DNA of 64,000 nucleotides from Pelagicoccus mobilis (GTDB lineage: Bacteria > Verrucomicrobiota > Verrucomicrobiia > Opitutales > Opitutaceae). Under the pieces are notes generated by a model. It saw only the letters and a program-made list of their open reading frames with translations. It was not told the DNA's origin and did no database searches. The stretch covers positions 62,001 through 126,000 of the forward strand of contig NZ_JAENIL010000010.1 in assembly GCF_016595505.1 (NCBI RefSeq), written 5' to 3'. Positions 8,946 to 17,871 of the stretch are shown piece by piece; position 1 is the first letter of the stretch, and each line of letters starts with the position of its first letter. Position numbers and translations under genes: made by a program.

Positions 8946-10072
8946 GACTGCAATGCCTGCCGATTCCCGCGAACCTTGCCGAATCCTGAGTCCGACACGA
9001 TTCGTTCCAAGTCAGCAGCCATAAATCCCTGCACATCCGCACGGTCTGCCATTTCCAGGTTACGTCTGAACTTCTGCAGCAACCACTCGTTGTAGATGAC
9101 TTCCCTCACCTCTTCCAACAAATCACCCAGATAGTCTTGCGACATCTGCAAGCCGCAGCCCAACATTTCAAAATTCTTAGCATTCGCCACCTGATGATCG
9201 TCTGCGGAAAACGGATACGGAATCATGATTCCTGGTGCCCGACACCGCATCATCTCAGCAATGCTGCCTGCACCAGAGCGGGAAACAACCAGATCCGCCG
9301 CACAGAGGACAGTCGCCATATCATGGCTAAAACGCCTAAAAATAGATCGCACTTCTTCACCTTTCGGCGACTTGAACGTCATCGACCCGTCAGTCTCGCT
9401 TCCCCCCGTTAAGCAATAAACCTGCACTTCCTTTTGAGCCAAGGAAGGCAAGCTCGCTTTCACCCATTTATTCAATGCCTCCGCACCTTGACTGCCGCCC
9501 ATGATCACCAGCACTTTCTGCGCGGGATTGAGCCCCAAGGTTTCCTTCGCCGAAGACTTCGAGATGCTCTTAATCTCGTTTCGCACGGGCATACCGATAT
9601 AACGGATACGACTCCGCCGCTTGGTTCGAATCGACACGCCCTTGGGCAAATAAATCCTTCGAGCAAACCAGCTCACGATACGGGTCACCCGGCCTGCTAC
9701 CCGGTTCGCTTCGTGCACCACCGTAGGCAATCCGGCAAAAAAACCAGCCAACATAGCTGGCATCGAAAGAAAACCGCCAAACCCGATTACCACATCAGGC
9801 CTGCGATCATGAATCATGCGACTGCAACGGATCGTCCCTTTAATCAGACTGACGATAAATAGAAGCAACCGATCCGGGCGGAGCGAGAAAGCGCGCCCAT
9901 CCACCGCCTCGTATGCGAATTGCTCGTACTTCTTAACGAGTCGCGAGTCGACTTGCTTGTTGCTGATCAAAAGCGTGCATTCCCAATTCCGAGAAACAAG
10001 CTCTTCCGCCAAAGCGATTCCCGGCGACAAATGTCCACCTGTGCCCCCACAAGCGATTAGTGCCCGCTTCAT
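8942..10072 (-). CDS. murG: Lipid II synthase MurG (GlcNAc transferase)
   Basis: GT28-family glycosyltransferase of 376 residues adding GlcNAc to lipid I at the inner face of the membrane. The N terminus ACGGTGGHLSPGIALAEEL is the glycine-rich acceptor loop; GFGGFLSMPA, VHEANRVAGR, IMGGSQGAEALN and SRSGAGSIAEMM follow in the family order. Both ends overlap neighbours by ATGA (ftsW upstream, murC-murB downstream), so it is translationally coupled. Confidence 0.96.
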   Translation of the reverse strand: MKRALIACGGTGGHLSPGIALAEELVSRNWECTLLISNKQVDSRLVKKYEQFAYEAVDGRAFSLRPDRLLLFIVSLIKGTIRCSRMIHDRRPDVVIGFGGFLSMPAMLAGFFAGLPTVVHEANRVAGRVTRIVSWFARRIYLPKGVSIRTKRRSRIRYIGMPVRNEIKSISKSSAKETLGLNPAQKVLVIMGGSQGAEALNKWVKASLPSLAQKEVQVYCLTGGSETDGSMTFKSPKGEEVRSIFRRFSHDMATVLCAADLVVSRSGAGSIAEMMRCRAPGIMIPYPFSADDHQVANAKNFEMLGCGLQMSQDYLGDLLEEVREVIYNEWLLQKFRRNLEMADRADVQGFMAADLERIVSDSGFGKVRGNRQALQS

Positions 10073-11235
10073 CCTTCGATGTCCTTCAGTTTACGTTTTG
10101 ATTGCTGCAAAACCGGCCCCTTCCAAGCTAAGCTCGTGTTCAATACGATCGCTACGAAAATACCCATTGTCAGAAAATTCGATCCCCCGTAGCTGATAAA
10201 CGGCAATGGCAAACCAGTGGTCGGAAGCACTCCCGTCACAACCCCCAAATTCAAAATAGACTGTACGGAGATCATCAATACACATCCCGCAGCAAGAAGA
10301 TACTGATACGTGTTCGGCGCCCGACGAATGTGCATGACTCCTGCCACAAACAGGATCGAGTAAGTCACGACCACCGCCAAAGTCGCGATCATCCCCAATT
10401 CCTCCCCAATGATGGCAAAGATAAAGTCATTGTGAGCCTCCGGCAGAAAGCTCTGCTGCTGGCGCCCATTGCCAAGGCCAACCCCATCGATTCCCCCAGC
10501 TCCAAACGCAAGCAACGCCTGCCACCCCTGGTACGCGTCGCCGGCCTTCTCAGCCTCCATATTCCAAAACGCCGTCAGTCGACTCCAACGCTCAGCGTCG
10601 TTGTAGATCAATCCCACTACAGCCGCGAACCCAGCAAGTACCGACGGCACGAGATACACCAGTCGAACTCCCGCCAAATACAAGAGCCCCACCGCAACCA
10701 TCACGTAAATCAAAGCCGTACCCAAATCTGGCTGCAAGATAACGAGCCCGATATACAGTCCCATCCCGACTCCAGGATAAATGAAACCGCGCCAAAACGT
10801 CTGGTTCTCGTTGCGAATCGAGCTGAAGTAATGAGCCACGAAAAAGACGAAGAAAATCTTGGCGAATTCAGCTACCTGAAAACCGATTGGACCAATCCGC
10901 ACCCAGCTTCGGCTTCCGTTAATCACCGTACCGATTCCAGGCACGAACACCAGGAGCAGCAGCCCGATGCCGATGATATAGCCCACCCAGATAAACCGGC
11001 GCAGCCAATCGAGATTTACCAACATCAACAACAAGCCAACCAGCAGGGTTAAGCCCACCCACATGGCTTGCTTTTCGATGAAGTAGTAAGGCGAGCTCTT
11101 ATTGATATGGAGGCTCGCGCTAAATAGGATCGTAATTCCAAGGATGGTCAGCAATCCCGCGCAGACCAAAACGATCATCGCCGGATTCAATACGCCACCT
11201 GCGCCAACATGGGCTTTCTTGGTCTTTTTCGCCAT
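10069..11235 (-). CDS. ftsW: SEDS glycosyltransferase FtsW
   Basis: Polytopic SEDS-family peptidoglycan polymerase of the divisome, 388 residues with about ten membrane helices. Family motifs include GSRSWVRIGPIGFQVAEFAK and the C-terminal PTTGLPLPFISYGGSNFL. It would polymerise lipid II together with FtsI, encoded upstream in the same cluster. It lies 31 nt after the LysM gene, and its stop overlaps the murG start. RodA is the main alternative, but the divisome context favours FtsW. Confidence 0.94.
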   Translation of the reverse strand: MAKKTKKAHVGAGGVLNPAMIVLVCAGLLTILGITILFSASLHINKSSPYYFIEKQAMWVGLTLLVGLLLMLVNLDWLRRFIWVGYIIGIGLLLLVFVPGIGTVINGSRSWVRIGPIGFQVAEFAKIFFVFFVAHYFSSIRNENQTFWRGFIYPGVGMGLYIGLVILQPDLGTALIYVMVAVGLLYLAGVRLVYLVPSVLAGFAAVVGLIYNDAERWSRLTAFWNMEAEKAGDAYQGWQALLAFGAGGIDGVGLGNGRQQQSFLPEAHNDFIFAIIGEELGMIATLAVVVTYSILFVAGVMHIRRAPNTYQYLLAAGCVLMISVQSILNLGVVTGVLPTTGLPLPFISYGGSNFLTMGIFVAIVLNTSLAWKGPVLQQSKRKLKDIEG

Positions 11236-11266
11236 TCAGCTGTAGTGAGGAAAGGACTACAGGATA

Positions 11267-12553
11267 CTATTCCTTGATTGGGATAAGCGGCTGATCCTCA
11301 AGATCCTCAGCGCCAAACGCATCATCAAGCGTCGGCAGTGAAGTAGAACTTTGAGGAGTCGCTCGCGGCTGCAATTGATCGAGCGTCTGCAACGGTTGAC
11401 TTTGGGTCGGTACCGGATCGCTACGTACAGGATCTGCCGCCGGCGGCGGAGTCACCGTACGCGTAACGCTAGAAGCTCGGCCACCTTCCGGGATCAAGAT
11501 GGTTTGCCCGATACGAAGAAGAGCCGGATCAGTGATGTTGTTCAAACGCATCAACTCGGTCGAAGACACGCCGTAAACGGCAGCGATCTTGCTAACCGAG
11601 TCGCCCGCCTTGACCGTAACCTTTGGCCCGCGATGCTGCTGAGAGACCAAAGCCGCGCTGCTCTTGCGAGTCGAAGGAATCACCAGCTCTTGGCCAATTC
11701 GAATCATATCGCTCGAAAGACCATTCGCCGCTTTAAGCTGGGAAACGGTGAGACCTTGGCGCGAAGCGATGCGGGAAAGGCTATCGCCCGCCTTCACCTT
11801 ATAAATGGTTCCGTTAGCTGGTGGCTTAGTCGCAGAGGATGCCGCCTGAGCAGGAGTCGCGATGCTCAGCGACGCGTTTGCCGTAGAACGAGGAATCTTG
11901 ATCGTCTGCCCGACTCGAATTGCGTTCGCCTTGATGCCTGGGTTCGCAGAAGTGATGTCGGCTACCTTAACTTTGAAGCGTTGCGAAATCCCCCACAGGC
12001 TATCTCCATTCTGAATCTTGTATTCGATCGTTTGAGACAAGCTGCTGCTTGGAGCGCTTGAAGTACGGGAAGGATAAAGCTCGTCACTCTGGCGGCGAAC
12101 CGGCTGGAGCACGTCATCGTTGCTGGAAGGCGAGCTCGTTGACGGGAAGAGCGTGCTGGAGCTTCCTGCATTCGAAGAACCCGAATCGCTAGGACGGCGC
12201 GGGGCGTAACGGCCGGGAGCCGCCGAATTGGTCGATGCCGTGTTCGAAGCGAGGAGCACTTGGCGTTCGCCCTCTCCCGCGTTGTAACCGCTCAAATCAC
12301 TGGCCCGCGAATCGAAAAGCGAACCGGAAGCAGCGTCCACGCTTGGTTGGTCCGCGGTCGAGCTTTGGCTAGACCATGTCCCCACTCCCGCGAGCGACGG
12401 AGCATTCGGATCGACTGGCCCTTTATCCCCAAACTTCGTGACCAGGAAAGCTCCTCCGATGATTACGATGTGGGCTCCCGCGATCAAAATGATTCGGCTC
12501 AAAGTCTGAGCACGCTTGCTCGAATCGAGTTCCTTATAGGCTGATAGTTTCAT
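11267..12553 (-). CDS. Membrane-anchored protein with three LysM domains
   Basis: A 428-residue protein with a single N-terminal membrane helix (about 18-40), a long Ser/Pro-rich low-complexity stretch, and three LysM peptidoglycan-binding modules at about 175-220, 248-293 and 308-354. Each module has the pattern GDSxxxIA...N...I..GQ...IP. A second disordered Pro/Gln-rich tail ends in an acidic segment. It probably binds septal or nascent peptidoglycan on the periplasmic side. Its start overlaps the murD stop (ATGA) and ftsW follows 31 nt later, so it is an integral dcw member. I know no standard dcw gene of this type at this position. Confidence 0.88.
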   Translation of the reverse strand: MKLSAYKELDSSKRAQTLSRIILIAGAHIVIIGGAFLVTKFGDKGPVDPNAPSLAGVGTWSSQSSTADQPSVDAASGSLFDSRASDLSGYNAGEGERQVLLASNTASTNSAAPGRYAPRRPSDSGSSNAGSSSTLFPSTSSPSSNDDVLQPVRRQSDELYPSRTSSAPSSSLSQTIEYKIQNGDSLWGISQRFKVKVADITSANPGIKANAIRVGQTIKIPRSTANASLSIATPAQAASSATKPPANGTIYKVKAGDSLSRIASRQGLTVSQLKAANGLSSDMIRIGQELVIPSTRKSSAALVSQQHRGPKVTVKAGDSVSKIAAVYGVSSTELMRLNNITDPALLRIGQTILIPEGGRASSVTRTVTPPPAADPVRSDPVPTQSQPLQTLDQLQPRATPQSSTSLPTLDDAFGAEDLEDQPLIPIKE

Positions 12554-13839
12554 AGGTCTGACAAATGGCTAATTGCTCTCCTGAATGCTTCCCCACGCTG
12601 AGAGTAGCCATCGAACATGTCGAGACTCGCAAAGCCTGGGCTTAATAAAATGTTAGTTCCGGATTGGGCTTGGTCGGTCGCTCCCGCAACCGCGCTCTCC
12701 AAATCGGGATAGACACGAACCGGAAGCTCGTGCTCCGTAAAAGCTGCAGCCAACTCGCTCGCAGTTTCGCCGATGAGGTGAGCTGAGCTTAAACTTGGGG
12801 TTAAGCGGGCAACAAACCTCTGGAGATCCCCCCCTTTTCGTTTGCCTCCGCCAATCCAAACCACCGGATTTTCAAAACGCTCCAGAGCTCCGAACACCGA
12901 GTGGAAGTTAGTAGACTTAGAATCATCCCAGTACGAAACGCCGTCGCGATTTTCGATCAGCTCCATCCGGTGCGGACTTTTCTGGAAATTGTTGGCCGCC
13001 TCGATCAGCTCGTCCTCCTCCAAGCCCATGCGCAACCACAACGAGCGAGCGATCAAATAGGTGTACCGCTCGGGCAAGCTTTCGAAGATCGTTCCGCACA
13101 CTCCGAGCTCCTCAGACTTCAAAGAGCTATCGACCAGCCCCGATTCAGGGAGCGTCTTGCCAAATTCCGCTCCAAAATCCAGAACGCTCTGGTCAAACAA
13201 GAAGACGCTTCCCCGCTGCAACTCCGCTAAACTGTATTTACATTCGAAATACGTTTTCAGCGAACCATGTCGATCAAGGTGATCCTCGTCGAAATTTGTC
13301 CACAACAAGTAGTCCGCGTGTACATGATTGGTGAGCTCCGCCTGAAACGAGCTCACTTCGCAAACCGCGATCGCCTCCCGATTGTAGTCATCCGCAATCA
13401 AGCTTGAGATCGGACGCCCGATATTCCCGCAGGCATAGGCCTCCATCCCCGCGCTATTGAAGGCAGAGGTCAAAAACTCCGTTAACGTCGTCTTACCATT
13501 GGTTCCTGTGATCACCACGATCGGCCCTTTCCACAGACTCGCCCCTAGATCCAATTCCGGTACGATCTTACAGCCCGCTGCTTTCGCTGCCTGCAGCCAT
13601 GGATGATCCGCCGCAAACCCGGGACTGCAAACGACCAGTTTGTGCAGCTCTGCCTCCTTGGCATCAAACGAACGCCAACGAGCGTCGTCGCTCCGCTCGT
13701 CAAAAACATGACACTCGTAACCAAGCCCCTCCAACAAGTTGCTCGCAGCCTGCCCACTGGACGCCCGCCCGAAAATTGCCACCGGCGACCCAGCGCATGA
13801 TGATAGCCATTCCGGCAACTCTGCAGTTCCCACGCTCAC
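12550..13839 (-). CDS. murD: UDP-MurNAc-L-alanine--D-glutamate ligase
   Basis: Cytoplasmic Mur ligase adding D-Glu to UDP-MurNAc-L-Ala; 429 residues. The ATP-binding loop is ITGTNGKTTLTEFL near residue 113, TNFDEDHLDRHGSL is the metal/carbamyl-Lys region, and SHPHRMELI-type sequence plus DDSKSTNFHS follow. Starts within the mraY stop (ATGA) and ends within the LysM start (ATGA). Confidence 0.95.
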   Translation of the reverse strand: MSVGTAELPEWLSSCAGSPVAIFGRASSGQAASNLLEGLGYECHVFDERSDDARWRSFDAKEAELHKLVVCSPGFAADHPWLQAAKAAGCKIVPELDLGASLWKGPIVVITGTNGKTTLTEFLTSAFNSAGMEAYACGNIGRPISSLIADDYNREAIAVCEVSSFQAELTNHVHADYLLWTNFDEDHLDRHGSLKTYFECKYSLAELQRGSVFLFDQSVLDFGAEFGKTLPESGLVDSSLKSEELGVCGTIFESLPERYTYLIARSLWLRMGLEEDELIEAANNFQKSPHRMELIENRDGVSYWDDSKSTNFHSVFGALERFENPVVWIGGGKRKGGDLQRFVARLTPSLSSAHLIGETASELAAAFTEHELPVRVYPDLESAVAGATDQAQSGTNILLSPGFASLDMFDGYSQRGEAFRRAISHLSDL

Positions 13840-14936
13840 CTAAGCTTCAGGGTCCCCAGCCCGGCGATCGCGAAGATCAAAGAAAGTATCCAAAACCTGA
13901 CCACGACTTTCGATTCGGCCCATCCCTTCAATTCGAAGTGATGGTGAATCGGAGCCATTCGGAAAATGCGCTTTCCCGTCATCTTGAAAGACGCGACCTG
14001 CAAGATGACAGACATCGCCTCCATCACAAAAATGCCGCCCACGATCACCAGCGTTACCGGTTGATGCACCATAAACGCGATCGTACCGATCAATCCGCCC
14101 AGCGCGAGCGAACCAGTGTCGCCCATAAAGACCTCCGCCGGATGCGAATTGAACCACAAGAACGCCAGCCCAGCACCAACCAGTGAACCGCAAATGATCG
14201 TCAACTCCCCAACTCCAGGAACGTGAGAGATGAGCAAATAATCCGCGATAATCGCATTGCCCGCCGCGTAGGCCATCACCGCGTAAACGAGGGCCGACGA
14301 GATTGTACAACCAATCGCCAATCCATCGATTCCATCCGTCAAGTTTATCGCATTGGAGGACCCCACCAAGACGAAGAAAAGGAAGATAAACAGGAACCAA
14401 ATCGGCATCGATTCGATAACCGCATCCTTAAAGAACGGCAACCACAGCTGCCGCGTCAGCTCGGCGCTATCCTGGTTATTCAACAGTATTACGATCGCCA
14501 CTACAGTCGTCAGGCTCTGCCAAACCAGTTTAAAGCGAGAACTGACCCCCTTGCTGTTCCGCTTGGACACCTTCAGGAAGTCGTCCATAAAGCCGAGGCC
14601 AGTCAGACTCACATAAACAAACAGAGCGGTGAGCACCCATACATTCCATTGAGCCCACAAAAGGCAGCTCGTCGTAACACTTAGACAAATAAGGAGCCCA
14701 CCCATCGTCGGCGTGTTCTTCTTCCCCTCGTGCAATTCGGCAAGCTTACCCACCTCGCTCTTGTCACGCAGACTTTGCTGAAAACTGAACTCACGCAATT
14801 TCGCGATCATCCACGGACCGAGCATGTATCCAATCAACAAAGACGTGCCCGACGCAAAAAGCGTCCGCAATGTGATAAAGCGCAACAAACGGAACGGGCC
14901 GAAGAATTCTTCGTATTGGGCGAGGTAACTTAACAC
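13836..14936 (-). CDS. mraY: Phospho-MurNAc-pentapeptide transferase (lipid I synthase)
   Basis: Integral membrane enzyme transferring phospho-MurNAc-pentapeptide to undecaprenyl phosphate; 366 residues with about ten membrane helices. Catalytic Asp regions are visible: GLGFMDDFLKV, NAINLTDGIDGLAIG and AEVFMGDTGSLALGG; MAPIHHHFELKGW is the conserved His loop. Starts with GTG, overlapping the murF stop by 7 nt, with a strong AGGGAGGTG ribosome-binding site just upstream. Confidence 0.97.
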   Translation of the reverse strand: MLSYLAQYEEFFGPFRLLRFITLRTLFASGTSLLIGYMLGPWMIAKLREFSFQQSLRDKSEVGKLAELHEGKKNTPTMGGLLICLSVTTSCLLWAQWNVWVLTALFVYVSLTGLGFMDDFLKVSKRNSKGVSSRFKLVWQSLTTVVAIVILLNNQDSAELTRQLWLPFFKDAVIESMPIWFLFIFLFFVLVGSSNAINLTDGIDGLAIGCTISSALVYAVMAYAAGNAIIADYLLISHVPGVGELTIICGSLVGAGLAFLWFNSHPAEVFMGDTGSLALGGLIGTIAFMVHQPVTLVIVGGIFVMEAMSVILQVASFKMTGKRIFRMAPIHHHFELKGWAESKVVVRFWILSLIFAIAGLGTLKLR

Positions 14937-16294
14937 ACCGCACCTCCCTTGATAAAAGCAAGCGAAGACTCCAGGCGATAGCGACGGCTCCCCTTCAAAA
15001 ACACCGAGCCGACGAAGCCCTCAAAATAGTCTCTCGCCTCCTCGATTTCCGTTATTTCAAAACAATTTCCCAGCTCGCGCCCCGCACTCTTCATACCTCG
15101 CAACACGCTCGACGCTTCGCCGCCAATCACAAGCAGTAAATCCTCTTTTCTCAGCGGAAAATAGCGTCCCAATTCTTCATGCAAACGGCCCGCTTCAGCT
15201 CCCAATTCCTCCATGCAACCGACAAGAAAGAGACGCGGTTGATCTTCAGGTGTTTGCGTAACAAAAGTGGCGAGCGAATCCTTCATCGAGATGGGATTCG
15301 CATTATAGCAATCGAGGAAAACCGAATGCCCTTCAACATCCCGCCATTCGTTCCGCATTTGGGATGGCTTCCAAAATCTCAAGGCCTCGCGCAAACGCTC
15401 GACCGAAATCCCCATCGAGTACGCAACCGCGATCGCCAGCGCTGCGTTTGAGGCCAATCCAGCTCCTGTTCCCTCGTACTCAAACGTCTCAACAACGCCT
15501 TCCAACCGCTGCGACAAGCGAGACCGAGAACCAATGGATTCCACGCGATAAGACCAGTCCGCCGACAACGAGGAATCCGGCTTCACCACACATGCACCTT
15601 CGCATCCCAGCTGACTCAAATACGGTTCCGCCGTCTCTCCCACAAACGCCCGCTTCAAGCGACCGCCTTGCAACAACTTCCCTTTCTCTAGAGCAACGTT
15701 TTCCACCGTGCCGAGGTCCTGCAAGTGAGAGGGACCGATCGCCGTGACCACTCCCCACTCGGGATCTACCACACGAGCCAACTGCTCCATCTCGCCCGGC
15801 TCGGATATCCCAGCCTCCAAAACCGCGAAACGCGCAGCCGCCCCCTCGGGACGCAGCACGCTCATCGGCACGCCGATCAAATTATTCAAATTCCCCAACG
15901 TGCTCAAAGTCGGCTCGCCAGAAAGCAAACACGCGAGCAGCTCCTTGCAAGTCGTCTTCCCGCAACTCCCCGTGATGCCAACCACTTCAGCCTGCCAAGA
16001 CGAACGATACCCCTTGGCCATGCGAAGCAAGGCCGCGTTCACGTCCGGAACTCGCAGCTGTGGCAAATCGACCTCTTCCAAAACGCGCTCAACAATCGCC
16101 CCGGCAGCACCCTTCTGCTGAGCAGCCCCGACAAATTCGTGACCATCACGAGCTGACGTCTTAAGGGCCGCAAAGAGCTGCCCCTCTTCCGCCTTACGCG
16201 AATCATTGGTCAGCCCCACAATCTCGCCCGGAATCCCAAGCTTCCATTCGCCTCCCGCCCAGTTGGCCAAATCGATTGGATCAATCGTATCCAC
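14930..16294 (-). CDS. murF: UDP-MurNAc-tripeptide--D-Ala-D-Ala ligase
   Basis: Mur ligase attaching the D-Ala-D-Ala dipeptide (made by Ddl of the same cluster); 454 residues. The N-terminal uridine domain carries NDSRKAEEGQLFAAL, the ATP loop is ITGSCGKTTCKE, and FLDCYNANPISMKDSL is the family motif. Starts with GTG immediately after the murE stop, preceded by TAGGAGGTAG within the end of murE. Confidence 0.95.
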   Translation of the reverse strand: MDTIDPIDLANWAGGEWKLGIPGEIVGLTNDSRKAEEGQLFAALKTSARDGHEFVGAAQQKGAAGAIVERVLEEVDLPQLRVPDVNAALLRMAKGYRSSWQAEVVGITGSCGKTTCKELLACLLSGEPTLSTLGNLNNLIGVPMSVLRPEGAAARFAVLEAGISEPGEMEQLARVVDPEWGVVTAIGPSHLQDLGTVENVALEKGKLLQGGRLKRAFVGETAEPYLSQLGCEGACVVKPDSSLSADWSYRVESIGSRSRLSQRLEGVVETFEYEGTGAGLASNAALAIAVAYSMGISVERLREALRFWKPSQMRNEWRDVEGHSVFLDCYNANPISMKDSLATFVTQTPEDQPRLFLVGCMEELGAEAGRLHEELGRYFPLRKEDLLLVIGGEASSVLRGMKSAGRELGNCFEITEIEEARDYFEGFVGSVFLKGSRRYRLESSLAFIKGGAVC

Positions 16295-17812
16295 CTACGC
16301 CCTACCTCCTAGACGCATATTCTCAACGAGCTCGATCGCCACCTTGCGGTCATCGAAAGGCACCACCGTTTCGCCATACTCCTGAAACGATTCGTGGCCC
16401 TTCCCAGCAATTAGAAGACAGTCCCCTTCTCCACAAAACTCGATCGCACGCTCAATCGCTCGCCGACGATCCGGCACAAACTGTACGCGATCGGGAGCGA
16501 CAAGCCCTTCCTTCATATCCTCAAAAATGGCCTCGATCTTCTCGTTCCTCGGATTGTCGGAGGTTGCCCAAGCATAGTCAGCAAGCTCGTTCGCAATACG
16601 AGTCATCACCGGACGCTTGCCCTTATCGCGATCGCCCCCGCAGCCAAAAACAACACAGAGCCTGCCCTTGGTAACCTTGCGGAGCATTCCCAGAGCATTT
16701 TCCAAGGCATCACCAGTATGAGCATAATCAACCAGAATCGTTGCAGCCTGACCCGCTTCGACCTTCTGCATACGGCCCGGGATTCCAGGAAAAGAATCCA
16801 GATCCTTGATACAATTCTCAAGATTCAAGCCAAGCCCATGACAAACAGCCAACGCGGCAGCGACATTGCTCACGTTGTAGTCTCCAACCAACGGAGTGTG
16901 CACCGCGAACGCGCCATCCTGCGTCTTCAGCGTAAAGTGGGATCCCTCGGAGCTCAGCTCCACAATCTCCGCCCGAAACATCGCATCAGCCGATTCGCCA
17001 TAAGTGAGCACTTCTACCTGTTCTGGAATCTCCGATACAAGCCGCGCTCCATACTCGTCGTCGACGTTCACAACCGCGACTTTCGGAAGCGTGCCGTTCT
17101 CCCCGTTGAACAAGCGACGCTTCACCTCATAGTAGGACTGCATATCCTGATGGTAGTCCAGGTGGTCGCGCGTAAGGTTCAAAAACGCTGCGACCTCGAA
17201 ATTCATCCCACTTACCCGGTGCTGGTCGATCCCATGCGAACTCACCTCCATCACCGCGCCTCGACACTCAAACTCGCGCATCTGCGCTAGAAGGTCGCAC
17301 AAGTCCAAGGCCTCCGGAGTGGTTCGGAAAGACGGAACCGTGCGACGCACCAAATCGTATCCGATCGTGCCAAGGCAACCGTAGCGATGACCGATGTTCG
17401 ACAGGATCTGCTTCACCAGATACGCAACCGTCGTTTTGCCATTCGTGCCCGTGATCCCAATCAATGAAAGAGTCTGGTCCGGGTTGCCAAAAAATGCTCT
17501 CGAAACCGAAGCCAACGCCAGTCGCGGATTCTCAACAGTCACGTACGCCACCTTTCCGCTCCGAAAACGCCGTGGCTGAGAGGAAATCACTGCCACCGCT
17601 CCGCGAGAAATCGCCTCGTCAACAAACGAATTTCCATCCGACCGCAGTCCCGGCAAGGCAAAGAAAAGACTGCCCGGCGTAACTCGGCGACTATCGATCG
17701 CGAGTCTCTCGATTTTCGGATCAGGTTGTCCTTTAAGAGCTTTTGCGAAGTCCGGCCCGAGGAGGGAGCTGAGCTTTTTTGCTTTCGACTGCATCTTCTT
17801 GGTTACGTTCAC
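16295..17812 (-). CDS. murE: UDP-MurNAc-tripeptide synthetase (meso-DAP type)
   Basis: Mur ligase adding the third stem-peptide residue; 505 residues. DSRRVTPGSLFFALPG binds UDP, ITGTNGKTTVAYLVKQ is the ATP loop, TRDHLDYHQDM the Lys/metal region. The substrate-specifying motif is DNPR (ATSDNPRNEK), which in characterised enzymes selects meso-diaminopimelate over lysine. The peptidoglycan is therefore predicted to be DAP-type. Lies 59 nt after ftsI. Confidence 0.96.
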   Translation of the reverse strand: MNVTKKMQSKAKKLSSLLGPDFAKALKGQPDPKIERLAIDSRRVTPGSLFFALPGLRSDGNSFVDEAISRGAVAVISSQPRRFRSGKVAYVTVENPRLALASVSRAFFGNPDQTLSLIGITGTNGKTTVAYLVKQILSNIGHRYGCLGTIGYDLVRRTVPSFRTTPEALDLCDLLAQMREFECRGAVMEVSSHGIDQHRVSGMNFEVAAFLNLTRDHLDYHQDMQSYYEVKRRLFNGENGTLPKVAVVNVDDEYGARLVSEIPEQVEVLTYGESADAMFRAEIVELSSEGSHFTLKTQDGAFAVHTPLVGDYNVSNVAAALAVCHGLGLNLENCIKDLDSFPGIPGRMQKVEAGQAATILVDYAHTGDALENALGMLRKVTKGRLCVVFGCGGDRDKGKRPVMTRIANELADYAWATSDNPRNEKIEAIFEDMKEGLVAPDRVQFVPDRRRAIERAIEFCGEGDCLLIAGKGHESFQEYGETVVPFDDRKVAIELVENMRLGGRA

Positions 17813-17871
17813 TCTCCCTTACGACCTGCTTCGAGAAATCCAGTTTCCCCCAAGAGCAAGCTGCAACAACG

